The notes under the pieces: model-generated
Database searches by the model: none
What the model saw: only the letters and a program-made list of their open reading frames with translations
What the model was told of the DNA's origin: nothing
Origin: Circinella umbellata
Lineage: Eukaryota > Mucoromycota > Mucoromycetes > Mucorales > Lichtheimiaceae
Length of the DNA: 64,000 bases
Assembly: GCA_025093555.1 (NCBI GenBank)
Contig: JAIWNF010000043.1
Coordinates: 124,001-188,000 of the forward strand
Direction of reading: 5' to 3'
Shown: positions 23,501 through 34,233 of the stretch, piece by piece
How the letters are laid out: each line of letters begins with the position of its first letter
Position numbering within the stretch: the stretch's first letter is position 1
Translations under genes and position numbers: made by a program

Positions 23501-23854
23501 GGATTCAGAGGCCATTTTAGCCGCTTCTTGAACGACACTTCCCTTATCAGCATACAAGTCAAGGAATAAACCCAAGTATTGTAAAAGAACAGGCACACCC
23601 GAATTACCCAAAATATCAGCAAGTGCATTGAATCCAATCAATCCACCTTCACGTTCCATACCCGATTTTTTATTACGAGCAGCACTATTTAACTTTTCAA
23701 GAACACCATGATGTTTTAATAAGATAAGACCTCCATCGTTTACGATCTTGCCAAGTTCACGAGCAGCTTGATCACATTCTTCACTTGTAGGAGCAGTCTT
23801 GATTTGTTGTAAAAGATCACCAATCTTGGCTCCAATGTCAGTTGTAGGAGACAT
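20533..23854 (-). CDS. TEF3: Translation elongation factor 3 (eEF3)
   Basis: Exons 23854-21921, 21810-21297 and 21207-20533; 1040 residues, close to the 1044 of yeast eEF3. The N-terminal third is HEAT-repeat-like, then a four-helix region and two ABC ATPase cassettes. Cassette 1 has Walker A GTNGAGKST, signature LSGGWKMKLELVRA and Walker B DILLLDEPTNHLDV. Cassette 2 has GANGAGKTT, signature LSGGQKVKVVIAAAMW and LVLDEPTNFLDRDAL, with the chromodomain-like insert (YKKTFQYEIKWRNERHKNNS) that contacts the ribosome. The tail is Lys/Arg-rich (SKKKKKTRQEKKDQEARRRA). eEF3 is needed for each elongation cycle in fungi, aiding E-site tRNA release. A 44-base poly(dA:dT) lies about 97 bases upstream of the start, fitting a strong open promoter. 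Confidence 0.98.
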
Positions 23855-23950
23855 TTTTGTTTAGTATTAAAAAATATGAATCCGAGATTGAGAAAGGGGG
23901 AGGGATGAAAAAAAGAAAAAAAAAAAAGTGGGAAGAGAGATCGCAGCAAA

Positions 23951-23951
<1 letters not shown>

Positions 23952-23995
<44 letters not shown>
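23952..23995. repeat. 44-base poly(dA:dT) tract in eEF3 promoter
   Basis: Uninterrupted A on the plus strand, so T on the coding strand of eEF3. Long poly(dA:dT) tracts exclude nucleosomes in fungal promoters. The exact length may be unreliable in assembly. Confidence 0.8.
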
Positions 23996-23998
<3 letters not shown>

Positions 23999-24019
23999 CG
24001 CCCTTATTTTTTTTTCTAA

Positions 24020-24475
24020 AAGAAACAAAGACTTTTTTTCAAGTCCGCTTACATCAATTTCCACCCCCCAACCCCCTAAACCTCGCCACGCTCTCTGCTT
24101 TTTTCCTCCTCCTCCCCCCCACAATTTTTTTTTTCTTATCGGAAATCTATCAAGGATTTAATCATGTTTGTCCAATCAATTCACTTGTTTCGGTACCATT
24201 TACAAATTTTTTTCGAATAAATTTATTCTTTTTTGAGATCTTAATTCATAACCAATGTTAAATAAAAAGATGGTTTTTTTTTCTTTTTTTCTGTTATATA
24301 TATATACCCTTTTTCTTTTTGGGTAAATAACAAACCAATCTTTGTGTAACCCAAAAGTAATGGATAAGGGTTGGATAAGGGTTGGATTAAATATCAGCCA
24401 CACAAACAAATTCAATAAATTCAAAAAAAATCCCGTTCCTGAGCGTTTTGAAAAAACTCATAAGAAATATATAAT
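24020..24475. other. Spacer upstream of eEF3 / downstream of gephyrin-like gene
   Basis: C-rich and T-rich low-complexity sequence, then an AT-rich part with a GGATAAGGGTT direct repeat (about 24361-24383). No gene is seen. Confidence 0.45.
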
Positions 24476-26943
24476 TTATATAGGGTTTAATTGACCAATA
24501 AGTACACAAGCAACAGTATCTCCTTTTGATAATTTTTGTTGTTCTTGACTCCATCCTGGTAACTGAAGTAAACCATTGGCTTGTCCTAAACTAAGTATTC
24601 GACTACTCCGTTGACCACCTGTTGAATTGGCAATGAATTTATTATTCACTATGGATATTTTAACTCGATGATATTCTGGACGAGGATCCAATGAAATATC
24701 ATTCGTTATCTACATCATTATAAAACAATGGGATGGATTAATTTTCTTTTTTTTAGTAACCTTTCCAAATTATTAATTATCATTTTACCTCAACAGGTAT
24801 AATAGGATTTGCATAGTGAGTATATCCAGCCATTTTTCGAAGTCCTGGAAGTACAAACAAATAAAATGTGACTATTGCAGAAGCAGGATTTCCAGGTAAT
24901 GCAAAAATAAGTTTATTATCTAATTCTCTTGTAGCAAAAGTGGTTGGTTTTCTAAAAATCCATTGTTTCATTGTTTTAGTAAATCTGAATGAAAGAAGAG
25001 AGAGAGATAGGGAAGAAGAATGGTTACCCTGGCTTCATTTTGACTCGACCAAAATGAATTTTTGCACCTAATTTTTGTTCTAATACAGGTTTCATAAAAT
25101 CGGCTTCACCCATAGATACACCTCCTGTTGTAATAAGAACATCGACTTGTTCCTTTAATGCTGTTTTTAATCGTTGTTCAATAGTTTCTACGTTATCTTG
25201 AATAATGCCCAAATCCACTGCTTCATAACCCGCTGTCTTGATAGCTCCCAATAAAGTAATTCGATTCGTATCACGAATTTCACCTTGTTTTAATTCATTT
25301 GTACTGACATGATCCACTACTTCATTTCCTGTAGATAATACACCCACACGTGGTTTTCGATATACTTTGACATGTCGAATACCAACAGAAGCTAAAACAC
25401 CTAATTCTCCACCTACAGTTGAAATTGTTTCTCTTTTATATCCAACCGTTGTACCAATGTCACAATCACTTCCAATCTCACGAATATTTTCACCCGTGGT
25501 TGTTTTCACTAGAATTTCTACACGTTTTTCTTCTTTGCCATCATCAGTTGTTTCAATTAATCGAGTATCTTCTACCATGACAACAGCATCCATATCAGAA
25601 GGTACCATGCCTCCTGTAGCAATTCGAACAATATGATCTTTAGGTATTTCATGGGTTGATGTCGATTCACTAGCAAGTGAGACGGATCCCACAGTATATA
25701 TACCTGGTCCTTGTAAAGCTATTTTTTTTAATATATAGAAAGTTAAAATGAATTGAATTGCTTGGTTTATGGGGGATCCATGAAAAAATTATGTTATTTA
25801 CCACGAACAGCATAACCATCAACAATAGAAGCTCGATATCCAGGAACTGCTTCTACAGCTTTAATATCTTCAGCTAAAACATGTCCAATCAGTTCTTGTG
25901 ATACAGGGATAGATATCACTTCAGTAGTATGAGCATGATTAGCAATTAATTTTTCTGCTTCATTGACAGAAATAAGTGGATAAGGTGATGTTCTTGCTCG
26001 TTGCGAAACTATTAAAATTAGAATGAAGAGATAAGAATTCTATATTTTTTCGTCAAGATTTCCCGAAAATTCGTACCCTTCCAACTATCTAATTTACCTG
26101 GAGTATCTAAAGATACAGAAAGACCTTCATGATGACCATGTGTATCAGATCGATGAACACATGAATGATGATGATGATGTTTGTGATGAGATGAAGACGA
26201 TGCTTTATCTTTTAATAAATCCAATCCATGAGGTAAAATATTTAATATAGCAGATAAATTTTCTTTACATGCTTTAGGACTACCAGGAAAAGTAATAATG
26301 AATGATTTTTTACGAATGCCTGTTACTGGACGTGAAAGAGCAGCAAAAGGAGTCACATGGGTTGAAGTGGATAATAATACATGCGTTATTCCAGGTGTCA
26401 AGCGATCTAAAAGTGGTGTTACTGCCTAAAGGAAGTGGTAGATATGAGTCAACTTTTTTTTTTCGGATCGCGGGGGGGGAAAGCTTTTTACCTCGGGTGT
26501 TTGGTCTCGAGGAGCAAATCCTGTACCTCCAGTGATAAGAACAAGGTCAAGACTTAAAGTGTCAGTCCAATGTTCAATAGTTTTTTGAATTAATGAAATG
26601 TCATCAGGTACAATAGCTTTTTGTTGTACATTATATTGTTTTGTTTCAGTTAACAAGTTAACTAATAATGGACCACTTTTGTCTTTGGTTGCATCGAGTG
26701 AAGACGTATCACTCACTATTTATATATTTATGAATATAACATTTAAGAAAATAAATTAGTGTCAAGTATAGAATTGTTGGTGGTTGTAGGGGTAAAATAA
26801 GTGTATTTTTACCTGTCAATATACCAACAGTATATAAAAAAGCTACTTTCAAATATTTATTCAATTGAGTTAATTAAGTTAATTCAGTTAAAAAAAAAAA
26901 TAAAAGTCAATAGATATTATAACTTACACGCGTCAGTCGACAT
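24476..26943 (-). CDS. cnxE: Gephyrin-type molybdenum cofactor synthesis protein (MogA-MoeA fusion)
   Basis: Exons 26943-26928, 26842-26813, 26715-26492, 26425-26098, 26008-25802, 25718-25028, 24951-24789 and 24709-24476; 630 residues. The N-terminal G domain (MogA-like) has [31 protein letters not shown] and [14 protein letters not shown]; it adenylylates molybdopterin. The C-terminal E domain (MoeA-like) has [51 protein letters not shown] and [13 protein letters not shown]; it inserts molybdate. The domain order G then E matches animal gephyrin rather than plant Cnx1. The linker between domains is unusually His-rich ([13 protein letters not shown]...HGHHEG). Exon 2 has two overlapping possible acceptors three bases apart. 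The product would serve nitrate reductase, sulfite oxidase or xanthine dehydrogenase if those are encoded elsewhere. Confidence 0.95.
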
Positions 26944-27240
26944 TTCTATTTGTTATATACAAAAGGGGTAAAAAAAAAGTGAAACATCGAATTTTACCAC
27001 CGTACCAAAAAATATGCCGACCTTGATTTTTTTTTGTGCTGCGTAAAAATAAACGGGTTAGATCTTGTGATCTGGTCTATATTTTTTCACCTCTTTCTCT
27101 CTCTTCTTTAAATTCCTTTTGAAAAAAACACCCCCCATTTAAACTTGCATTTTGTAATTCTTTTTTTTTTTCTTTAAAAAAAAAAACATTACTCTTCGTC
27201 TTTTTTACTCAATTTTTTTTTTTTTAAAAAAAAAAGTGAC
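26944..27240. promoter_or_regulatory. Divergent promoter, gephyrin-like / SRPBCC gene
   Basis: 297 bp between two start codons. It contains a CT-rich tract (about 27081-27120) and repeated poly(T)/poly(A) runs just before 27241. No specific factor site is recognised. Confidence 0.4.
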
Positions 27241-28044
27241 ATGATTTTTTCTGTTCTTATTACAATTATACTTGTATTAATTCCTTCTACTCCTTTATTC
27301 ATCTACATTCTTGGCTGTTTGTTACCAAAAAATCATATTATTTCACGTACTAAATCTTATAAAAATATTACAGCGGAACGATTATGGGAAATATTAACAG
27401 ACGTTGAAAGTTATCCATTATGGCAACCTACATTGGAACGTATCGATTATACATCAAAAAAGGAAAAGGATTGTTTAGTTTATACAGAAAATACGAAAAG
27501 AAATAAACGGATTACAACAACTCTAATTCTTGTCAATAATAATAATGAAGAAGGAAAACAACAACAACAACAACAAATAGCATCACGTATTATTGAAGAA
27601 GATTCATTAAAACAACAAGATAAACCTACATTTGTTGGTACTTGGACATTTAAAATAACCAATACAATGGACGATGGTGTTATATTGGAAATCGAAGAAA
27701 AAGGATCTATTTCAAGACCTATGATTAGACTTTTACATTTAATTCTATTGGGATTTCATCGTCGATTGGATCGTTTTTTAAAAGATTTAGGAAAAAAAAT
27801 TCAAGAAGAACAACAATTGAATATTAAAAAACAACAACAACAACAACAACAACAACTTATCAATCAAGATCATTCGTCAAAATATCAACAAGATAAAGAA
27901 GAAGAAGAAGAACAATCATCACATGTCATGAATAAAAATAGTACAACAATAATTGAATCTGGTGCAAGTTTATTAGTTCAAGAAGAATGGGATTTAATGA
28001 GTGAGATTTATGAAAAACCTGAAACTGCATCCATTATCATTTGA
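27241..28044 (+). CDS. Membrane-anchored SRPBCC (START/polyketide cyclase-like) protein
   Basis: Single exon of 267 residues. Residues 2-27 (IFSVLITIILVLIPSTPLFI and following) form a membrane anchor or signal anchor. From about residue 37 the sequence matches the helix-grip SRPBCC style: SYKNITAERLWEILTDVESY then PLWQPTLERIDY, later PTFVGTWTFKI and VILEIEEKGSISRPMIRLLH. These folds hold lipid or other hydrophobic ligands. Two poly-Gln stretches (near residues 106 and 201) and an acidic run are low-complexity insertions. The ligand is unknown. The lack of introns is unusual among these neighbours but not informative. Confidence 0.75.
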   Translation: MIFSVLITIILVLIPSTPLFIYILGCLLPKNHIISRTKSYKNITAERLWEILTDVESYPLWQPTLERIDYTSKKEKDCLVYTENTKRNKRITTTLILVNNNNEEGKQQQQQQIASRIIEEDSLKQQDKPTFVGTWTFKITNTMDDGVILEIEEKGSISRPMIRLLHLILLGFHRRLDRFLKDLGKKIQEEQQLNIKKQQQQQQQQLINQDHSSKYQQDKEEEEEQSSHVMNKNSTTIIESGASLLVQEEWDLMSEIYEKPETASIII

Positions 28045-28310
28045 ATATATTATTTTACTATCTGTTTTATACCCCCCCACCTCCTCTCCTCTTCATTCTT
28101 TTTCTTTTTTTACGTACAATACATATAAAATGTTATTGAAATATATTAAATGTGTAAAGGATATACAAATAAAAAGGAAGAATCAAATCCACAGTGAATG
28201 AAATGAATGAGAATAATACATAGATAAGTGATATATTTATAAAAATTATGAGCAAAAAGGGTAAAATGAATGGTATAGTAGTAAAGAGAGGTATAATAAT
28301 AATCAAAGAA
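28045..28310. other. Short convergent spacer
   Basis: AT-rich 3' flank of the SRPBCC gene, with a CCCCCCC run near 28071. No gene is seen. Confidence 0.4.
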
Positions 28311-28475
28311 CTAGTATTGTTCGATCTGTATCGTTGGTTGTTGTTTTTCTCTTCTTAACATAAAAGAAGCTTGTCGATAAGAATAGACAGTAATATCGAA
28401 TATAATAGTAAATGCTACTGGGGCAAGGATTGCTGCTGCTAATAATTGTGATACTTTGGAAATAAGTTCAATCAT
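28311..28475 (-). CDS. Very small predicted membrane protein (54 aa)
   Basis: An uninterrupted frame of 54 residues starts MIELISKVSQLLAAAILAPV, continues with a hydrophobic stretch (AFTIIFDITVYSY) and ends in a basic, Gln-rich tail (RRE, then KQQPTIQIEQY). One transmembrane helix at about residues 10-31 with a positive C-terminal side is predicted by eye. It shows biased, protein-like composition in a spacer that otherwise lacks open frames. The family is not recognised. Without a homologue it could be a chance frame. Confidence 0.4.
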   Translation of the reverse strand: MIELISKVSQLLAAAILAPVAFTIIFDITVYSYRQASFMLRREKQQPTIQIEQY

Positions 28476-29233
28476 TTTGATTTCTGATATAATAATAATA
28501 AAAGAGAAGAAGAAGAAGATTATTCTTGTTTATTATTTTTTGTTGGGTATATTATATATAATTTTTGTTGGGGTGGAGATTGAAAATGGATTGTTGGCCC
28601 GTGCCTACATGTTCTTTTACGCATGATATATTCTTATTATTAAATCATTTCATATTATTATTTTTACATTGTGATTAATTCAATGTAGTATTTAAGTTAT
28701 TTTATACTATAATTTATATATTGAGCATAGACAAGTATTTTATATGATATCGCTTTCAAAAAAAAATAAAGTTCATCTTCTTCTTCTATATACTAACAAA
28801 TTTAATGTAATGAAAATATAAACATTTGAATAATCATAATCAAATAATACAATGGTTTCCTTTCTTGGGTTTAGTCACATATTTATTTAATTATGCTTAT
28901 TGATGGGTTTTTCTATTATGTTTGTTACACCAAAAACAAAGAAAATTTATCAAAGCATGATAATTATACATGATGCGCTCACACATATTAAAAGAGTGAC
29001 AAAGAGTTTTAATTGGATAATATATAAGTAATTACAAAAGTATATTAATTTTATTGTCATATTACTCATGTAAATCAAAGAAAAATGGCTGTTATACTAG
29101 TAATACGTATTATTAGGTTAAAAAAAAAAAAAGAGTAAGTACGTAAGGTAATAAAAGAATGATAAAAAACGAGGAAGGGTGGGGAGGAGAGATTACAAAT
29201 GATATGTTCAATTAAAACAAAACCAAGAATGAG
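28476..29233. other. Gene-free AT-rich spacer
   Basis: 758 bp with ATA and TTATTA runs and no accepted gene or repeat. Confidence 0.45.
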
Positions 29234-29500
29234 CTAGTATTCACAGCTACCGACAGCTCCATTGTCCGTACAACATTGAGAACGATCTGTTAAAATGTGG
29301 AAACTTGCTTCGAGAGTACAAAGACTACCAGAAAGACTACCGTGACCATTACAGCATACTTTTGTAATTGATAAATCAAGATTTCCATCGTCATTATAAC
29401 ATCCACATTTAATGTTGAATGCTTGAACCTGACCAACCGTGAAAAGAATTCCAATAATTAATACAGCGAATAAAGACTTATAATAAATAATAGAAGTCAT
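29234..29500 (-). CDS. Small secreted cysteine-rich protein
   Basis: Single exon of 88 residues. A signal peptide (about residues 1-27, hydrophobic core LFAVLIIGILFTVGQVQA) is followed by a 60-residue mature part with eight cysteines in the order C-x-C, CC, C, CC, C: IKCGCYNDDGN, TKVCCNGHG, GSLCTLE, SQCCTDNG, GSCEY. An even number of Cys suggests four disulfides. The two CC pairs recall hydrophobins, but the spacing and the opening CxC do not match the hydrophobin order, and there are few hydrophobic residues between them. Such proteins are typical fungal secreted effectors, wall proteins or antimicrobial-like peptides; the role cannot be told from sequence. Confidence 0.75.
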   Translation of the reverse strand: MTSIIYYKSLFAVLIIGILFTVGQVQAFNIKCGCYNDDGNLDLSITKVCCNGHGSLSGSLCTLEASFHILTDRSQCCTDNGAVGSCEY

Positions 29501-31059
29501 GGATTATATGTTGTAATATGAGTTTGCAGCGATACTTCTGAGTAAAGTATTATGAAAAAAATAATTGATTATTACGTATAACTTCCTTTTTATATTTAAT
29601 TCAACATAATAAAAATACAAAAATCAACTGAAATGGAGGGGGAGTGGAAACCAAAGTGATTATAAATTTCCCCCCTTCTCGTTTACCATACCGAATGGCT
29701 GCTTAAAAAGTTACTGGTAAATTATTATAAATTTTGTTACGTAGTTCATCTTTCATAAATTAAATAGGATCATGACGTGTCATGAATATTTATATGAATT
29801 GACATAATTAATTCATTATAATAATTCATCCATATCCTCCAGTAAATATTTTTTGCTTTTATCAAATCATGGATATCATCATAACAGTGCACTTTATTAT
29901 GTTACTCATATTTAACGGAGAATTTCTTTTATTTTATTGGTCACAATGAGCTTTCTCAATTCAATCTTTAATAATAAGATAAGAATAAACTTTCTGTTTT
30001 TTTTTTTTTTTGCTTTACGTAAATGGATGTATATACGTATTTATTAATAACTACTATTCTATATTACATTTTGTTGTCAACGTTTACCTATTACTTGCAA
30101 CATTACTTAATGATAGTAGTATAACGGAAAATAAAACGTTACCTACATTTTAGTTTTAAACTCTTCTCAATTCCTTTTTTGAATAACATGCATATATGTA
30201 ACATGCTTTTTTTTTATACAGCTGGTACGTACAGATCATTGAGCTTAAATTGAAATAAATACAATGCTATAATAATTTCTTTCTAACATTTTCCCAGTCA
30301 CCCAGTAACAGTTGTATATAAAATAGAAAAAAAAAAGTCTATCATACTCAGTATTAAGTTAGTGCTAATATAAAATATAATTGGAAAACCATGTGATTAA
30401 TATAATATTTTTTTGTTATATGCTGTACCATAACTTTATGCATTCTTATAATAAATTGTTCTTAATATTATAAATTTGAACTAATCTTTCCTTTACTTAA
30501 ATTTTTGAAGTAGTGTGAAAAGAAACTTGCAAAATAATTTTTATATTTTCATTACAAATATTAATATGTACAATATATAGCTTATAAAAAAAACAAAGGA
30601 TCATCAAAGAAAAAGCTATATACATATTACATTAGCAAGATAGTCCAGCTTAAAATAGAATCAATATTAAAATTGATGTTTTTTACTTTTGCTATTTCAT
30701 GATTCTGAATTATTTTCTTTTGATTTAGAGTAATTATCTCTCTTGTATTAGTATCCAAAAAACACACGTTCACATCATGTTTACTAGATGTTATGTTCCA
30801 AACATCAAACATATTTATAATCAAAAATTAGTGGTGTGCATCAATTCGTATATACAACACGTTATTTCAATATATACGTATGTGTTTCTTACAGATTACA
30901 TTATCATACAAAACAATCAAAAGTCGATAGAAAGTGCACTTTCATTTATTTTATTAACTAAACATGTTTTATGATGACATAATGAACATACTAATACGAT
31001 CAGTTAGAAAAAATGTACGTATATAAAGTAAATTTGTATATTATTTATATGAGGAAATA
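29501..31059. other. Gene-free AT-rich region
   Basis: 1.56 kb without a credible gene. It starts with the promoter of the small secreted protein. Short open frames around 30627-30974 overlap on opposite strands and look like chance. Confidence 0.45.
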
Positions 31060-31061
31060 CA

Positions 31062-31095
31062 GTAGACCCGCGGTTTTTACAACGTGATACTTTTC

Positions 31096-31127
<32 letters not shown>

Positions 31128-31140
31128 GCTAAACGCGTGG
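31062..31140. repeat. Transposon-end-like sequence plus 29-base poly(A)
   Basis: TA followed by CAGTAGACCCGCGG and TTTTTACAACG looks like one terminus of a pogo/Tigger-type Tc1/mariner element, which inserts at TA. A 29-base poly(A) (31096-31124) follows, then an imperfect repeat of the same motif (ACGCGTGGTTTTTCAATTG). No matching inverted end was found in the window. Confidence 0.3.
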
Positions 31141-31409
31141 TTTTTCAATTGGTATGAGGACATAATCTAGAGTGTCGTCGTCTGCTCTATGTGAAATGGG
31201 GTTGTATTCAAATGGTGTGTGTATTATATATTACATTATATGTAAGTAAGTTTTGTATTTAAAAAATTGAGAACAAGTGATGAATCAATACAGTAATGTG
31301 AAAGACGGATGATAAATGGGATAAATAAAAAGAGAATTTTGGTTTATGTTGATGGTGATAAGCGGGAAATTTGTACTATTTTTTTTTTCTTGTTTTTTTT
31401 TTTTGGTCT

Positions 31410-32190
31410 TGGTGGTGAATCATCGAAGGTGAAATCATTAATAGTAGCATTATCGTTACTGTCACCATTGTTATTTGCTTCATCTAATAAGTTCACAATT
31501 TAGTCCAGACTAATTTTGATCATCCAAAGTGTTAATATCATCAATGGTAGATATTTATGGGCATCGTACATTTTAACTGGTAACTGAAACTTTTTTAACT
31601 TCCGTAAGGCGTATAGGTTAAATGCTGGCATGATTAATGAATATACGTAAATCTGATGCTTATACATTTGAATACTATGAAAATTGATTGTTTTATTTAA
31701 CGTCTCCAGTGAACACAGCGTCAGGTCTGACATATTTGTTCGAGACAGATTACTAAAAAGCATAGAGAAGAGAAAAAACCCTGTTATTGACACAGGGAAA
31801 AGGCCGAAGGGAGAGGGAATAGTTCAAAGAAGAAAAAGGGTCATATCTATTTGAGTGTAGAGGTTACAGTGCTTAGGGTGATATGATTGAGGAAAAAAAG
31901 AAGTATGTGCTTTGTTACGTAGCGCTGGAGTTTTTTTTTCCATGAATCTTTTTCATCGTCTTCTTTAAGTTGATTGCGATCTCGTTATGACCACCAACAA
32001 AATGCTTGTGTTGCCCATTTTGTGGTGGTCCAGTAACGTCAATGATTGTTATTTCAAAACCGCATGATTCGTACGTAAATGATGATTCCATCTGTACTGG
32101 GCCCCTTCGACCTTCGTTCATCATCATTCAGATTCCTACCATCTATTTCTTTTGCCGCACGGAGCGACCCCTCTCCCCTAATCAAACATA
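31410..32190 (-). pseudogene. Decayed gene, probable multicopy Mucorales family
   Basis: On the minus strand, an open piece MMMNEGRRGPVQMESSFTYE then SCGFEITIIDVTGPPQNGQH and EIAINLKKTMKKI (about 32127-31960) is followed downstream by MYKHQIYVYSLIMPAFNLYA and RKLKKFQLPVKMYDAHKYLP (about 31690-31530). That frame meets a TAA at 31502-31500 yet stays open and protein-like beyond it (IVNLLDEANNNGDSNDNAT, then SPPRPKKKNKKK). One stop inside a continuing frame, plus a stop (W*ESE) just before the first piece, shows decay. Further fragments upstream (about 32800-32890, 33510-33600, 33890-34000, 34033-34233) read in the same direction and may belong to the same ancestral gene. Its function is not recognised. 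Confidence 0.45.
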
Positions 32191-34233
32191 AAACAAACAA
32201 TATGTGAGCAACTAACAATATGAATAAATATAAAAAACGAATACGGATATACAAAACAAAAGTTGACTATCATACCACATTATCTCGTATCTACTATCAT
32301 CTTATAACCGTCGATGAAATAATGGGCACCAGAAAGATATAGTATAGTTATATTCAGTCTGATCCCGTTCCAGATAATTCTTCTCGTTTTTAACCTGCTT
32401 GGAACTAAAAAAGAGAGAGAGATATATATTATTAATTGACAGCCCAAGTGAATATAATTTTAGCAGATAATTGTATTTTACTTACTATACTTTTACAAGT
32501 TTCAATACTAGTGAGATTCATGAATTATCCTCATTTTTTTCTAAAACCCTTTTTGTGTCATTCAACGAGGTTGTTAATTTGTTTGGTGCGTTCTAAAAGG
32601 GAAAGAAACAAAGCGAAAATGAGTTTTCGTTTTACAACACGTATGGTTATGCTTAAATACTCTGTAATATTCTCGCTATAATTACTATATTTACTTTGTT
32701 TTTGATTAACGCACTCGTGTATGATCGCACAGTTTGTGGATCGACATTCAAATACTCCATATGATAATTGTGTTTGATAAAACCTTTCTTAACTTTGAAT
32801 ACAAATTATCAAACATTGATTCCAGCCACTCTCTGGTTAACGTGTTTTGATCTTTTGATGTTAGATCAAGAATACCGTGGGTAGCGAGACTAAAAAAAGA
32901 TTATAAATATAGTTTTACTTGTGCTGTTATGTATGTATTATTTGTTTCACTTACGTACGTACTCATTATTATTAAGAGTATTAGGACTACTCCGGTACCG
33001 TATCTGTAATAGTGTGGGTCCATTAAGTCGATATATTCAACCATAAGGTCGCTGATCGACAGCCTATCCGTTAAATACTAGAGACGGACTATAGCATATA
33101 AATGTTAGAATAGAAGCTCTATGTAAAAGGTTAATTATTGATATTCGTTAGTCACTGATATTTCGACATATATATAAAGAGTTCGCTGACATGCAGGAAA
33201 ATAATAATGTTTGTTATTATCAGATATTCCCTAGTCCTCTTTTCTTCCTACCTCTTCCCTTCTACTATGGTTCTTCATACAAACTGACCGATTGAATCCG
33301 ATTATATGTATATAATAATTGGTCAACATGCGCTATTACGGTTCCATGTTGACAAAAATGAATTCCTTTTTTTTTTCTTGCTTAACCATTAAACCGACGC
33401 GACTACTCCCTTAGAAATACATGGTCACAACTTTTAGAACAACTTGACCTACTTGAGGAGGGGAAAAAGTAAGCAAAAGAATTTAAATCAAAGAGACAAA
33501 ATAATTACCTTGTCATCTGATTTGTTGATTCGTTCGCAAGCACTTCCACGACTTCTTCCATTTCACGTTTTCTTTTCTTACGTATTACGATAACTAGAGT
33601 TTGATTCTAAACAAAGAAATCAGACCTTTTACTTCTCCGGTTTGTTTGTTTGGTGCATGATAATAATACATCAGTATAAACAAGTTATATACTAATGGCG
33701 CAATATGATATTATTTGTTTATTTGATGCGCTCTTCTATTACTGATTTAGTTTTGTCATGCGGCGGAGGCTTCCTTATATTAAAATAAAAGCCAAATAGT
33801 CCTCCCACTTCGACGACTAATTCTAACAAAATGTATGTACATAACATCCCAAAAAATGTAAGCAGATTGATACGTACGTATTGTGCTTCTTGTTCCATTC
33901 AATGATATCCGCCTTGTTTAACTCCAATAAGTTATCGTCGTGATCCAATGGTGATCTCAAAATGGGGGTTTATTTTTCATCCTTGAAAATTCAAAAACGA
34001 AGGCGACTTCTTCTTTTGTTGTATGATTTGTCTCATGCGTATAAATATGGGCCAAGAATAACCTTCTTTATTTTTCCCATTCTTTCTTTTATAATTATTA
34101 TTATGATAAATTTGCTATTTTGAATTTCTACCAGCTCAACTGATACGTACTCGAACAAGTGAGTCATTGGCCATTCGGCTCTATTCTCCTTGTATTTACT
34201 TCCCTGGGTCAACAAGTCATTTTTTCTTGTCAT
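32191..34233 (-). other. Region with scattered coding-like remnants, no intact gene
   Basis: Minus-strand fragments include ATHGILDLTSKDQNTLTREW with LESMFDNLYSKL (about 32890-32790), KKRKREMEEVVEVLANESTN (about 33600-33530), LRSPLDHDDNLLELNKADII with EWNKKHN (about 33970-33885) and EWPMTHLFEYVSVELVEIQN (about 34180-34120). Each is short and separated by AT-rich sequence. They probably derive from one decayed gene whose 3' part is at 31410-32190. Confidence 0.3.

Noticed and set aside
23857..24261. Open frames across the poly(A) tract
   Set aside because: They are poly-Lys or poly-Phe translations of a homopolymer in the eEF3 promoter.
30627..30974. Overlapping short frames on both strands
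   Set aside because: Low-complexity AT-rich sequence, no start context or homology.
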